Shown here in pieces: positions 21,601 to 33,070 of a stretch of DNA of 64,000 nucleotides. The stretch comes from Ulva prolifera (lineage: Eukaryota; Chlorophyta; Ulvophyceae; Ulvales; Ulvaceae): the NCBI GenBank assembly GCA_023078555.1, contig CM041197.1:4919810-4983809 (forward strand), read 5' to 3'. The notes under the pieces were generated by a model, which saw nothing but the letters and a program-made list of their open reading frames with translations, searched no databases and was not told the DNA's origin. The position numbers were made by a program, and so were the translations under genes. Positions within the stretch are counted from its first letter, which is position 1; each line of letters opens with the position of its first letter.

Positions 21601-24307
21601 GGCAACACCACTTCAAGCTGGGCAATATTAGTATGTGAATGTAGGCACTGTGTTCTCTGGGTTCACGCGCAACCTTGCGCCGGGCATCTGGCTGCAGCGG
21701 GGCGGCACGGCGTTGCTCGACGGCGTCACCTTCCGCGACATCGAGGTGCTGCCGAAGAGCAGGGGCACCGTCATTGAGGGCACCGCCGTCGCCGCCTACC
21801 CCGGCGCCACCCTCGCCCTCATCGTGCGCCCCCAACCACGGGCGTCTCGGCTGTCATATGACTGCATGTGATATACATCAGCCCACCTGAAACAGCATCT
21901 GCGTCTGCAACAGGCAGGCACTTGTACTGGAACATGCACCGAAGCACGTGGAGCAGGGCAGTGCCTCAGCAGATACTTTAAAGTATCTGTAAATTTACAG
22001 ATGTGTAGAATGCAAGAACATGTGCGCAATTGTTACATGATCATTACATGATGTGCACCAATGTGCTAAATAGATGTAGATACACTAGAGCTAGGTATCT
22101 AGCCTACAGTTCGCTGCCACTCGAACTGAACAACAGCAGACTGGTGTGGCTGTGACTCTTTGGTCTGCGCCACGCTGAAGCTTAAGGCCCGACGGTATAC
22201 CTCTGGTTGAAAGGTGCCACGTCCAGGGAATCAATTGTCTGGACAGCCTCATGAGGTTGCTTTTAAATCACAAATGAAGTTCATAATCTGCAGATGCAAT
22301 CAGCCCTGGCCAGACCGCCCAGGCACATGCAGCCGGGAGCGCGGCCGTTGCATTTGGTGAGGCGGCTTCTCACGCTCGGCCTCCGATATTCACCACACCA
22401 TGCGTGGAGCTGTCATGCCAGACTGGTACCTGAGCACAGTAACAATGGGGGATGCCGCAAGAGAAACAGTGTGCACAAGGTTAGACCTGCAGCGGAAATC
22501 CCCTCTCCACACATTACAACTGTATGCAGGGAGTATCTTTCGAGAACAATGTAGTGCTTGGGAAGCCTGCGGGCGACCAGGCAGTGGCAGCGGCGAAGGG
22601 GCGCCAGCGTAGCACGGTCTATGCACAGCCTCAGATGACTGTTTGGCAGTGGCCAGGGGGGCCCACCACCATGACAGAGGCAGACGGGGCCACCACCGCG
22701 TTCCTGGAGGGCACCGTGGGCCCCGTCGCCGCAGCATTGAGGAGTGCTCAGCAGGTGTGCCGCTATGAGTGTGGCCACCTGCTTTGTCATTGGCCGCACA
22801 CTTCTTGGCAAAGTTCTTCGAATTCACCAAGATACAGGTTCGGTGCTTGTCCTACGGCCACTATAGCTAGTAGCTTGCAATGATGTGAGGGGAGTGGGCG
22901 TCAATCGTAATACCCGCGGTCAGAAAATCGCTAATGGGGCCATTCGCTGTAGACGACACTGTAAGTAGCATCCAAGGTGGGCTAAGCTTGCACAAGCGGC
23001 GCATCAGCACGCACGATGTGCATGTGCACGTATGCATGGGAGAGCGACGCCCAGAACGACAGGCATCTGTAGTGCACGAGAGCAGGCGTGGATGGCATAG
23101 TTGAGTAGAGGGCGTTTTTGTGAGTCTCATGATGCTCGCACAGGTCATATGGTGCACTGTGCGGGCCGGAATGGCGGGTTGACTGCCCTGAGAACAACCA
23201 TTATCGCGCAGCCTGTGGTGGGCTCGCTGGCCAGATCTCGGATCCATGATAGCAAGATGGTGCTGGATTAGTTTTCGAACGCCGCCGTGGACCGGGCGAC
23301 TGTAGAGAGTCTGATATGCCACCGGGCTGGTACGGAGTCTTGTACCGGCGAGAGTTTGTGGAGACATAAGGCAATGGGTGATCTGTTGTCTGTAAAACTT
23401 TCAGAGATAAATCAGGCGATCTGTGTGGTTGGGCCTGATTGCGCTCTCAGTAGGCTTGGCTGCCACCCGGGGGTGCAGCATAGCACCCATACACCGCTCT
23501 GACACCCCCGCCGCACGGGCCACAGCTGCGCAACAATCCTGTCCTTTGGATGCAAACAGCACAGTTTGCTTTAGAGTCTACAGGGCTTGATTGCTGTGCA
23601 TTCCGCCAGGCAGTCTGCGGGTGGGGCCTGATGATTCACAGAGTTGAATGGCCCCATTAGCATTTTCCTGACCGCCCGATAGTATCACGTCGTCTGGGGA
23701 AGTCAAGATACGCAGAGTTGCATTAATACGCGAATCTTTCGATTTCGGTACGTTGAATACGCGTATTTTATTCCAACGTACTTTATCAGCGTATAGTATG
23801 CGCGTACGTTTCGGACTTGCGCATTTTGAGAGTGCCTAGAGCTCTGCACTGTGGTGCACCTCTAGCCACAAGGCCAAAGGAGGTTTTTAACATCCCTTGC
23901 ATTGCATGATGAACCTGAGAAACCTGATAAACTAATTGAATGTTAGCATATTGTACTGTTCTCTGCAATAGTGTGCCTGAGCATAGATGACAGTGACCGT
24001 TGCACTACCAAGTCTGGCCATCACCGGCTTGGCGCCTAAGGCGCCAAGCCAGTGATGTAGCCTATACAGCGTACGTTTCAACCCCCCAAGATTGGAGACA
24101 ACGTACCATACGGGTATTTTTGCTTAACGTCCTTTATTACGAAACGTCCTAATGCAACTCTGAAGATACGCCATCACAAGATCTGTTGGGCCCATAGCCC
24201 GGTATGGTTAGAGAGCGGTTCAGGCTATAAATATATATAGCAAATCAAACAGTCATATGTGTGTGCAGGAGCAACAGAGTGCTGTGGCATCAAGCTCCGC
24301 TGGGTAG
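18606..24307 (+). CDS. Gene B: secreted right-handed beta-helix protein, class 1 (524 aa)
   Basis: Eight exons: 18606-18762, 19021-19117, 19812-20376, 20670-20870, 21180-21291, 21645-21823, 22530-22754 and 24269-24307. The coding sum is 1575 nt. The start is MGIARPTAAVAMLAMCVAAS, a signal peptide. Exon 2 gives ADDYSYDLEDGG then LLHGCHGRKR, joining RCVRHLTRCPRCRFP. The acidic Tyr linker (EHDVYDYTEEDYTD, YMYEYSYDDEGN) precedes FQEALEAGAPHIVLTAHLDM. The remaining beta-helix exons match gene A in length and phase, and parts of exon 6 (21,645-21,823) are identical to gene A even at silent sites. The end is EQQSAVASSSAG. The last intron is long (about 1.5 kb) and carries a hAT-like MITE. Gene A is the closest relative: they alone share the intron at 18,763. 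The role is inferred to be extracellular or cell wall. Confidence 0.82.
23705..24170. mobile_element. hAT-like MITE (450 bp) in the last intron of gene B
   Basis: The element spans 23,713-24,162, starts CAGAGTTGCATTA and ends with its exact inverse TAATGCAACTCTG. It is flanked by a perfect 8-bp target duplication AAGATACG (23,705-23,712 and 24,163-24,170). An 8-bp duplication and a CAG-starting terminal repeat are the hallmarks of hAT elements. There is no transposase, so it is non-autonomous. It contains a strong hairpin at 24,021-24,055 (16-bp arms with one mismatch, loop TAA). Confidence 0.9.
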
Positions 24308-25198
24308 AAGCGATTTCTTCGCTGTGTATATGCACACAGCCCGAGCCAGACGCGTGTGCGAGATACCGGAGGGCATGTGGGTACGGTGGGGGGTCTGACA
24401 TACAAAGACCAGACACACATGTACAGTGGCCGTTCAAACTCAATTGACAGTCCAGATCAGTGTTGGCCTGGGGTGTGTGCTACGGCAGAAGCCATCTTGT
24501 GTAGCTGGTGTGCATTTCAGCTGCAGGGAGTAGCCACTGTCACACGGTGCGGTTGCTGCAAGACTATGGCCTGTGATCACTGTCACAGTGGCACAAGCCC
24601 GGAGCTGAGCAAAGTGAGCAGTATGCTCACCCATCAATGCGAAGGAGCCGTGGTGGCGAGCGTTTCATGTGGTCACAGTGAAAGACGACAAAAGCCTTGG
24701 CGCTGTTGTATGTATATGGGCTCACCGCCCGCCGCAGGCCCGCGTGTGTATGTGCTTGCCGTTAAGGGCGGGGCCCCCCGGGGGCCTGTGGTAGATGCAT
24801 GTGTTGGCGGCACTACTACTCGTACCTAGCTGGAGCAAGAATGTTTGCATGAATCTTGGAAGACAGTACACTGTACTGGCAGTATACTTAGTGTACATGT
24901 TATTGCAGCGGTACGTACAGCAGATCTGCAGGTGGCACCTACAGCAGTGTTCTGGCATTTTGTCTAGTTTGGCAAGAGTGTGATGGCATGCTGTAGCCTG
25001 TCCTACAGTGTTCCTCTGGCACCGTGCTAGAGTAACACTCCTACCTGCACACTCCTACCGGCAGCATTTGGTGCATGGTGACCATGCACAATGTGCTGAA
25101 AGGTAGCTGTACATGTTGCGGGTAGGACCGTCCGCGGTCAGTAGTGGCCACGGTGAACGGCCAGGGGGAAACCCACTGTACCTGGCAGATACTAGAAG

Positions 25199-25370
25199 TG
25201 GGGCGGCGGGGGTGCAAAGTACTCAAATTCTAGTCGAAGAGCGCTGCACGCGTCAGACTGGGTGTAAAATGAGGGCGCAGGTGCATGGCTGAGTGACTGT
25301 TTTGCAGCCCATGCATGCACCCGGCAACGTCGAACGCTGCAACACCCCAGATGCAACCCACCTGTCCTGG
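25199..25370. repeat. ~170-bp repeat, copy 1 (upstream of gene C)
   Basis: Shares GGGCGGCGGGGG, GCACGCGTCAGACTGGG, AGGTGCATG and further blocks with 32,183-32,350. Each copy lies about 2 kb upstream of a beta-helix gene (C and E). It may be conserved promoter-distal DNA or part of a dispersed element. Confidence 0.55.
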
Positions 25371-26175
25371 CGCCAGCAATCTCGTTAAACTTTCCAAGCT
25401 TCACCGCTGGAGGAGGCGGCGGCTCCATGCAAGTTGGCTGGCGCGACGCGTCCATGCAGTTGTATTAGCGGAAGTTACGTCAGGTGCTTGCATGATTTTG
25501 GCATGTCTGACCACTGTGGTGCCGGTGCCGCGGAGCGCTGGCTATAAGAATTCTTAGTTTAAACGATTGCCACTTTGCGACGGTGCACTGCGGTGCAGCT
25601 GCCAAATTGTTCGCGCACCGTGATTCCCCGCCGTGATGTAGCGCTCCAAGCAGTGTAGCGTTGTACGCGACACATTTCTGTCTGTGTGTCTGCGACATTG
25701 CAGCGTCCTGCTACAAGGCGCCCAAAAAGTGCGTTCTACGGCTTGGCCATTATCTGCGGACGGGCGCTGAGCCTAGCGTCAAGTCGACTATAATCGCTTC
25801 TATGGTAAATATTCTGAACAATGCATATAAGCCGGTAGTTCAGCTGGCTACTGATGTTTGATAGCAGGATTTCAGAGGTTTCGTATGCACTCGAACTTCT
25901 CCGCTTGCAATCAATTGATGCATTCAGCCGTTGTCCTGACCCGTTCACTCATTTGTGAATTTTATCGACATGGATTCGTGAACAGCCTCTTGTTGAAGGC
26001 ACCGGTGTCGCGTCCGACGTCACGAGCAAAGGCGCAACCAGGAAAAGCGCTCCATCAGCTCCGTGTTTCTGCTTTTTGCGCGGTGGGCTCTCGAAGATCA
26101 CGTTACAGAAGAGTAAGAGAATTCTGAAAGATGTAGCAGTAGACATCGTTCCATATCGAAGGCCTCCATGTCTCA

Positions 26176-26341
26176 CACGCAAGGGCGGGTGCATGGGTAT
26201 GCTGGTCTTTGTTGCGTGTTGATGGTTGAGTGGGTGTGCGGTGCCTTTGTTTGTGACCTGCGGTTACAAAAGAGTGAACTGTTTGTGACCTGCGGTGCTA
26301 CCTGCCTCGCTGGCTTTGTCCTTGTAACGCACGCGAGGGCG
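26176..26341 (+). mobile_element. LINE tail (family 2) with a 16-bp family-1 tail nested inside it
   Basis: The family-2 insert (26,188-26,329) ends GGCTTTGTCCTTGTAAC and is flanked by CACGCAAGGGCG and CACGCGAGGGCG, a 12-bp duplication with one difference. Nested in it is TTACAAAAGAGTGAAC (26,264-26,279), the inverse of the last 16 bases of family 1, bounded by two perfect copies of TGTTTGTGACCTGCGG (26,248-26,263 and 26,280-26,295). A further inverted family-2 tail follows at about 26,350-26,385. Confidence 0.8.
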
Positions 26342-27300
26342 ATTGTGCGTGTTACAAGGACAAAGTAAGCAAGGCAGGGCGAGTGTGTGAACTCGAAGTC
26401 GCAGTGTGCAATCGCACTGATTCCATACGACTCGCAAACCTTGTCAATACTCCGGATGCGCGCCTCACATGAATGCGTTCAAGGTGATGCTCATGGTAGT
26501 GCATGTGATGTCCCCTGTACCAAATGTTGTCTTTCGCTGTTACAGTCGGTGGTGCCGATGCGCACGGAATCGTGACGGACAGCAAGCTGCAGCGAGCTGG
26601 GCACATATATAGGTGCACCGCTGCCATGGCTGTGGTTTGAGTGACTTGTGCCGCAGTGATTGGCCTGTGCTTGAGGCATTCGCTGTTCTCGCGATCCTAC
26701 CTGCCTCGTCGCCTTGGTACTGGCAACACGTGGCAATTTGTACTAATGCGACTGTCATCACTAGGACCACAACAAATGAGACCCAAGCATCACGGCCACA
26801 CTGGCAGGCACGTGCTGGGAGCTGGGTCCCGACTGTTGTACACACTTCAGTTATGGTATTCAAGCAGCATGCAGCTGCATGGACTTTGCTTGTTCTGCGT
26901 AGGTTGCCGGACTGCTGGCTGGGGCTTGGATGCGCAGCGTCGTTACGCGTTATTACGTCGGCCCTTGTGCCGCACGCTGTTCCAGTGATGCTTCCTGCCT
27001 CCGCGTCTTTGCTTCATCTGTCTACGCACGATTATGATCGTAACATGCTCGGCCCGTCGGGCGTCGCCTGAGGTGTGGCTTGAGTGTGCTTGTCATTCAT
27101 GTGCTTACTGCGACGCTGACAGCTGCCTCTTCTGTTGGGCCTTTGTGACTCTTGCCATCCCGAGCTCCGCTGGCAGCTGAGATGCTTGCAACTTGAATTC
27201 CATGCCGTCAGTGACAGCAGAGCCCTGCACTTGCAGGGGCGGTGGCATAGACCGTTGCAGACAATCAAGCGTTGCCGGCGTGCACATGGTGGTGCTTAAG

Positions 27301-30300
27301 ATGCAGAAAGTTGCAATGGCCACGCTCGCAGCCGCAAGCTGGGCAACAGCGCTGGTCGCCAGCAGAGGCAGCCCCAGTGTCCTTGGTGCTTCACACCCTG
27401 AAAATAATCAAGGCAGCTTTGATGTTGAACCACAGGCGTCCGCATTGCAGGCACAAACACGCTCAGACACACTCCCGCCTGGGCGAGGCATGTCCTCCAG
27501 GAGTCTGCTCCATGGCTGCCACGGTAGAAAGAGGTGCGCCCCTCTGCCCGCAAGTTCCCTGCAACAGACATGTACACTCAGTGGTGCAGCTGTTCACTGC
27601 CTACGGTGCTGCCCCGCTCCCAGACCGTGAACCAGGTCAGCCTGTAACACCTGGGATGAAGCGCACTTTGATTGTCCCTGCACTTTGATTGTCGCATGAA
27701 GCGCACTTTGACTGTTCCTGTACGCTCGATCAACGCGCACGGCGTCAGGCTCTTTCGAATTCGTTGCGTGTGTGCGCAATTTCCCGAAGCATCTCTGTTG
27801 TCACGTGCATGCAGCCCGCATGTCTCGAGATCCAGCATGGCGTCAGCGGTGCTCGGCATGGATAAATGTCTGTGCATGCATGTGAAGGCCCTCGGGCCGG
27901 GCCCAAGTGGCGGGGTTCCAGTCCGCCTGCTCAATTGCCTGTGTGCTTCAAGTCGTCACACACATCAGTACCACCAGGCTGAACCTCAAGCACGGTCCTC
28001 TTTTGTTATAAAGTTGTGGGTTTCTTTTGGGCGACCGTGGAGTCGTCCGGAAAAAATACTAGTCCACGGTCACCCGAAAGTGACCGTGGACAGTAAAACC
28101 AGCAGTTCGTGCAATCCCGGGCACCCATTTGGTGTCCACATGGTCACAGTGCAGCAGCGTTGGACGAATTACGTGGTTTAGTTCTGATTGTGGCATGCAG
28201 ATGTGTCAAGAATCTGCCCCGGTGCCCTCGCTGCCGGACCCCATCGAGCTCACGCCATTACAATATCCGGTTCGGGCATTGCCGGTCGCTGAAGAAAGTC
28301 ATGAACTGCCGCAACCCTTTTCTGCGCGTCCCTCAATTTGGCAGAGACCCGTTGGACGGTCATTACCTGTACTATGAATACACCAATAGTGACTATACAG
28401 ATCCGGTGCGAGAATTCACAGCTCCTGACGCATACATTTACGAGTCAGACCGGGTTTACACTTACGAATACAGCTATGACGAAGAGGGCAACAGAGCTGG
28501 GAGCCACGCCGATGCCGCGCCTGACGAAGGCAGGGACGAAGACCAAGACTTAACAGAGTCGACCGCCGAAGCAGGCAAGTAGGACGTGATGGAATGTGTG
28601 CAGTCGTTTCAGCTCCACGATTCTCCGATTGAACGGCGAGACCTGCTGCAGGCACTGCCTTTGTTGCGGCGGTGGCGACGGCGGAGGCGTTCCAGGAGGC
28701 GCTGGAGGCGGGGGTGCCGCACATCGTGGTCACCGCCCACCTCGACATGCGGCAGTCGCCGACCCCTCGGCCCGTGAGGGGTGCGGCGCGTAGGTCCACG
28801 GTTGCTCTGGACAATGGAGTTGGACGGGTGCAATACACAACTGTTTCCATTGTGGTGCGCATGCTGTCGCGATCGATCAATCGTCACACCCATGTACAGA
28901 GCCAGTCACGACAGATCTACAGTAGCTGCGTTGAGAACATAGTGAGTCATTGGTTATGGCAAAATGGGTATTGCGATACATGCTGAGCCAAATCTTGCAT
29001 CAGGTGCACTGAAAACAAATGGGATGAAGCAAGACCACGTTGCTGACCTGGAGGAACGCATCGCACGTACAGGGTTAGACAGCCTTGTATGACACTTTTT
29101 CATGTTTACAACGCTAAGTCACTACAGTGTAAATGTGAATCTGTACCACACATGTAGAGGTACACATATGATGACATTTTACTACAGACTCATGCTTCTG
29201 TGATATGTGATAATCTGCTGAAATATGCCACTACTAGTGATGCGACTCGCTAGTAGCGAGTCGACCTGGTGTGCAAGGCTGCGTGCTGAAGTGGGTGCTT
29301 GAGTGACCGAGCTTGAGATGCTGACTTACTCACAAGTGGGCTGCATGCATGTCCATGTCGATACATCGCATGAGGCAATCCATCACCGCACAGCATGGAA
29401 CGCACAGCATGCAAATGGAGCACACATGTAATCTTTTGATGATTGCTCTCATGATCAGCAGCATACCAAGCGCAGAGGTGCTGATGTCACTTGCCACTAC
29501 AGGGCAACTGCTCCGGCGCTGCGCCAGCAGCGTTTGGGCTGACCGAGCCGCGGCCGGCACGTGCGTGTGCTTTGCTAGTAAGGGAAGACTTTCTAGACAT
29601 CTCCGGAGTTCGAACTCAAACTGTCGTCCACGGCGGGGGCTTGCTGCTCCAGAGCCTCTACGTCGCCGTCTCCTCGCCAGCAGGTAGTGGGAGCTCCGTG
29701 CTGCTGCTCCACGTACGACGCCCTCCCCTCTCCCCAATCTTCACTGACCCACGGTGCAGCTTCAAATTGAATTCCCACAGTGTTGAGGCGTCTGGCGTGA
29801 CACGCGCAAAAAGCCAGGGTCATTAGCGCGAGAGTCATTTGAGCGGTAAAGGCATGAAGTTCTTGATAGATTGCGTCTGATGCACTGAACTGGACGGCCA
29901 GATCTGGTAGGTCTGAAAGTGATATGATCTCGGAATGTGAAGATGCATATCACATGCTTCTAGCGTGTCCCCAAATTCTAATTCCACATCTTGCATCTAA
30001 GCATGCGCGCAGGTGAATGGCCAGGTGTGGGTCGTAGACTCAGTGTTCCAGGGCGAGGGTACATTGTGCCAGGCGGTGGTTATGAGCACAAAATTCGGCG
30101 GCTCCCCCAAGCTCTATGTCAGAGGTACTCCCCTGCGGCATTTCAATGACTCGTCCGCTACACTTATGAAGTGCTAGAATCCACGGTGCAGTGAACATGG
30201 CACGAGGCTGCCACTGCAATCAGGTGTATGGAGCAGAAATTGTGACCGTCCCTTGTGCGCGTGTAGACACCGTGTTCATAGGGTTCACGCACGACTCTTC

Positions 30301-31753
30301 GCCAAGCATCCTGGTGCCAACAGACGCCACAGCGGTTTTCGACGGCGTCATCTTCCGCGACATCGAGCTGCTGCCGACTAACGGAGGCACATTCGACGTC
30401 ATCGAGGCCGCCGCCGTCGCCGCCTACCCCGGCGCCACCCTCGCCCTCATCGTGCGCCCCCAACCGCAGTCAATTTGACTGTGTGCACGTGCCATTTTCA
30501 TGAGCCAACCTGGCACAACTGTGTTCGACATGTGCGTCTGCGTAAGAAATACATACGGCTAGCTTCTGGCGGGGCTGGAGCACCTGGCACGCGGACGTGC
30601 CTGGGATCGCATGTGCGATCATAGCATTGAGGTACTTGTACAGTCACTTCTCATGTGCAAGATGTGACAACATGTTCATGTACATCTGTGCAATGTGCAT
30701 TGGCTAGCCTCGTGTAAACTAACTATGCCACGCTGGCAGGCAGTATGCTACTGTCCACATTCAGAGACGGCACATTTGTGGCGCTGCGAGGCTTGGGGTT
30801 GCGCCGCGCTGCAGCCATCAGGCCCGTTGGTTTGCCTTTGACAGACATGCTTCATGGCGAGGTAGTCGGATCTATGTATCATTGCACCTCATTGGATACT
30901 TGCTTTCCAAACTACACAGCCCCACTAGCTGCCGGACCACCCGAACCCATGTAGGTGGTAGTGCGGTGAATTGTATTCGGCTTCTCATGATCAAGCCCTT
31001 CCTTCAGATCCGAAAGCTCACCACAACATGCAAGCTGGCAAGCCAAAATTAATTCCTGAGCACAACTTGTTGAATATTGACAGGTGATGCCCGAAGAGAA
31101 GAAGAATCCGATTTGTCTGAGTCAGACGGTCACACTCTGGCTGCGAAAAGTTCACAGCTGCATGCAGGGAGCATCGTTTGAGAACAACATAGTGCTCGGA
31201 AGGCCTGCGGGCGACCAGGAAGTGGCAGTGGCGAAGAGACGCCGGGGCAGCGCTGTCTACGCACAGCCGCAGATGACGGTGTGGCAGTGGCCAGGGGGGC
31301 CCACCACAATGACAGAGGCGGAGGGAGCCACCACTGCGTTCCTGGAGGATACCGTGGGCCCCGTCGCCGCTGCGTTGAGGAGTGCTCAGCAGGTGTGCCG
31401 CTGTGCTGCTATGAGAGCCTCTGAGTACACTAGTGGCCACCTCCTTCTGTAGCAGCCACTGGCTTCTGTGCATCGTTTTGCATCAGGCTATACATAGGAT
31501 TGGTGCGTGTTCAGACTCCGGCCTGTGACAACGTATGTATGCAAATTTGATGTGGTGTGGGAGGATTTTTATTACTAGTTTACACTAGTATACATACTAG
31601 GCTTTCCTGTTTTCCTAGTGAGATATGTCACTCTTATTGATGCCGAGCCACACAACCCCATATAGCTGGAGAAGCATGCAAACTGTTCGAGTAAACACGC
31701 CTTTGTGTGTGCAGGCGCAACAGAGTGCCGTCGCAGCGACCTCTTCCATGTAG
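27301..31753 (+). CDS. Gene C: secreted right-handed beta-helix protein, class 1 (526 aa)
   Basis: Eight exons: 27301-27533, 28201-28574, 28652-28854, 29503-29712, 30013-30124, 30267-30451, 31168-31392 and 31715-31753. The coding sum is 1581 nt. An in-frame ATG at 27286 is an alternative start. The signal peptide MQKVAMATLAAASWATALVA and the LLHGCHGRKR motif share one exon here, unlike A and B. Exon 2 reads CVKNLPRCPRCRTP and a Tyr-rich acidic linker (YLYYEYTNSDYTD, YTYEYSYDEEGN). An extra 77-bp intron with a GC donor (GCAAGT at 28,575) separates the linker from the beta-helix, giving EAG|TAFVAAVATAEAFQ. The beta-helix continues with FGLTEPRPARACALLVREDF and NGQVWVVDSVFQGEG. Exon 4 is nine bases longer than in A, B and D, exon 6 six bases longer. 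The end is AQQSAVAATSSM. It is the most diverged class 1 copy but is fully open. Confidence 0.8.
28062..28091. repeat. 12-bp hairpin in intron 1 of gene C
   Basis: The arms GTCCACGGTCAC and GTGACCGTGGAC are perfect complements with loop CCGAAA. A third copy of GACCGTGGA lies 30 bp upstream. This could be part of a small fold-back element. Confidence 0.6.
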
Positions 31754-32390
31754 AGGCGATACCTGCGCTGCGGAAATCCACACCGCCCGAGGCAGATGCG
31801 CGTGCGAGATGGCAGCAGACATGTGGGAACTGTGGCGATGTGAGAGGCAGAGCCCTGATGAAACGCGGCCGCTCGCCAGTAAAGCGAAGGCAGCTTCAGA
31901 GTGTGTGCTGCGGCGGGAGCCATATAGTCACTAGTAGTGTGGAATCTGCACTGCAGCTGTGTTACAGTAGAGCAGTGTGGGTGTATACACTGCAGGTAGC
32001 GGGCATTAACACACGAGGTGGTGGCTGCAAGAAGGTGGCCCCGGGGCGACAACCCTTGAGCTGAGAAGCCCATGCATGGTTTTTTTACTATAAGACATTA
32101 TCAAAAATATCCAAGACACTGGGCGTGGGCTGCCTAGATGGGCAGTAGGTCTACGCTCCATGGGCGTCCCAGCTCCTGCAAGGCGGGCGGCGGGGGCTCA
32201 GGGAAATCAGCTTTTGAGTTGAAGAGCACAGCACGCGTCAGACTGGGCAGAATCGTCACAGGTGCATGAGGGAGTGACGGCTTGCCGGCTGCGGAAGCAG
32301 GCGCACAGAATGCTGCGACGTCGACCATGCAGCTGCAGCCCGCCTGTCGGCCATGGCGTAGCACCGCGGACACATGACCGTGCCCCGACC
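31754..32390. other. Downstream of gene C / upstream of the LINE-tail pair
   Basis: No gene seen. The first ~100 bases resemble the sequence after the stop of gene B. The second copy of the ~170-bp repeat lies at 32,183-32,350. Confidence 0.4.
32183..32350. repeat. ~170-bp repeat, copy 2 (upstream of gene E)
   Basis: Counterpart of 25,199-25,370; the shared blocks include GCACGCGTCAGACTGGG. It lies about 1.8 kb upstream of the first exon of gene E. Confidence 0.55.
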
Positions 32391-32518
32391 ACACAAATGA
32401 GAACACAAATGTGATGTGTGCTGCGCGTGGCTGGTTGCGTGGGTGTGCGGTTCCTCTGGTTGCTGCTCGCGGTGCTACCTGCCTTGCGTTGTCCTTGTAA
32501 CACACAAATATGAACACA
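32391..32518 (+). mobile_element. LINE tail (family 2), ~94 bp, with target duplication
   Basis: The insert 32,408-32,501 ends GTTGTCCTTGTAAC. It is flanked by ACACAAATGAGAACACA (32,391-32,407) and ACACAAATATGAACACA (32,502-32,518), a 17-bp duplication with two differences. Confidence 0.75.
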
Positions 32519-33070
32519 CCCATGTCAGGTCATGCCGCGCCTGGAGATGGCGGCCGTGGACGTCGTGGTCACGCATGCGCCGGCGGCCTCATACGTGGCC
32601 GCTGCGGCGCGGGAGACGGGTGCGACGGCGGATCGGGCGGAGGACAGGAAGCGGGACCGCTTCCGGCGGGACGTGCCTGACCATGCCGCGTTCCGGTTTG
32701 TTCCGTTTGCGGTCGAATCCTGTGGCTTCATGGGCAAGGCTGCCGTGAGGTTCGTCGGTCAGTTGGGGGATGTGGCCGCTGCCAGTGGGCGCATCTCCAA
32801 AGGCGCGTTTGTCTAGTGGGCGCTGCGGGTGTTGTCGGTGTCATTGCAGCGCGGCAATGCGGATATGTATCGGAAGTCTGGGCTTGTCATCTCTCGGGAG
32901 CAAGGGTTGCGCTATGATGCGGGCCTGGAGGACGCGATCCTGCCGGACTGAGTTGTGAGTGCGGTTGTGGTGTTCGTGTGTGTGTGAGTGTATGTTGCAG
33001 TTGATTCGGATGAGATTCGGTTTCAGTGTTTGTTTTCTCCCGTTCACTCTTTTGTAACACCCATGTCAGG
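32516..33070 (+). mobile_element. 5'-truncated LINE (family 1), 527 bp, with 14-bp target duplication
   Basis: The element spans 32,530-33,056 and is flanked by perfect copies of ACACCCATGTCAGG (32,516-32,529 and 33,057-33,070). It keeps the end of a reverse-transcriptase ORF: RFVPFAVESCGFMGKAAVRF, an in-frame stop near 32,814, then WALRVLSVSLQRGNADMYRK and a stop near 32,949. This type of C-terminus is common in algal LINE polyproteins. The 3' untranslated tail ends TCCCGTTCACTCTTTTGTA. This copy defines the family-1 tail seen elsewhere in the window. It inserted into the right-hand target duplication of the family-2 tail next to it, so it is the younger of the two. Confidence 0.88.

Larger units (their letters stand above)
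24308..27300. other. Intergenic region between genes B and C
   Basis: No gene supported. The sequence just after the stop of gene B (24,308-24,400) is recognisably similar to that after the stop of gene C, which suggests a conserved 3' untranslated region. A block at 25,199-25,370 recurs upstream of gene E (32,183-32,350). LINE tails occur at about 25,932-25,955 (diverged family 1) and 26,176-26,380. Confidence 0.45.
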
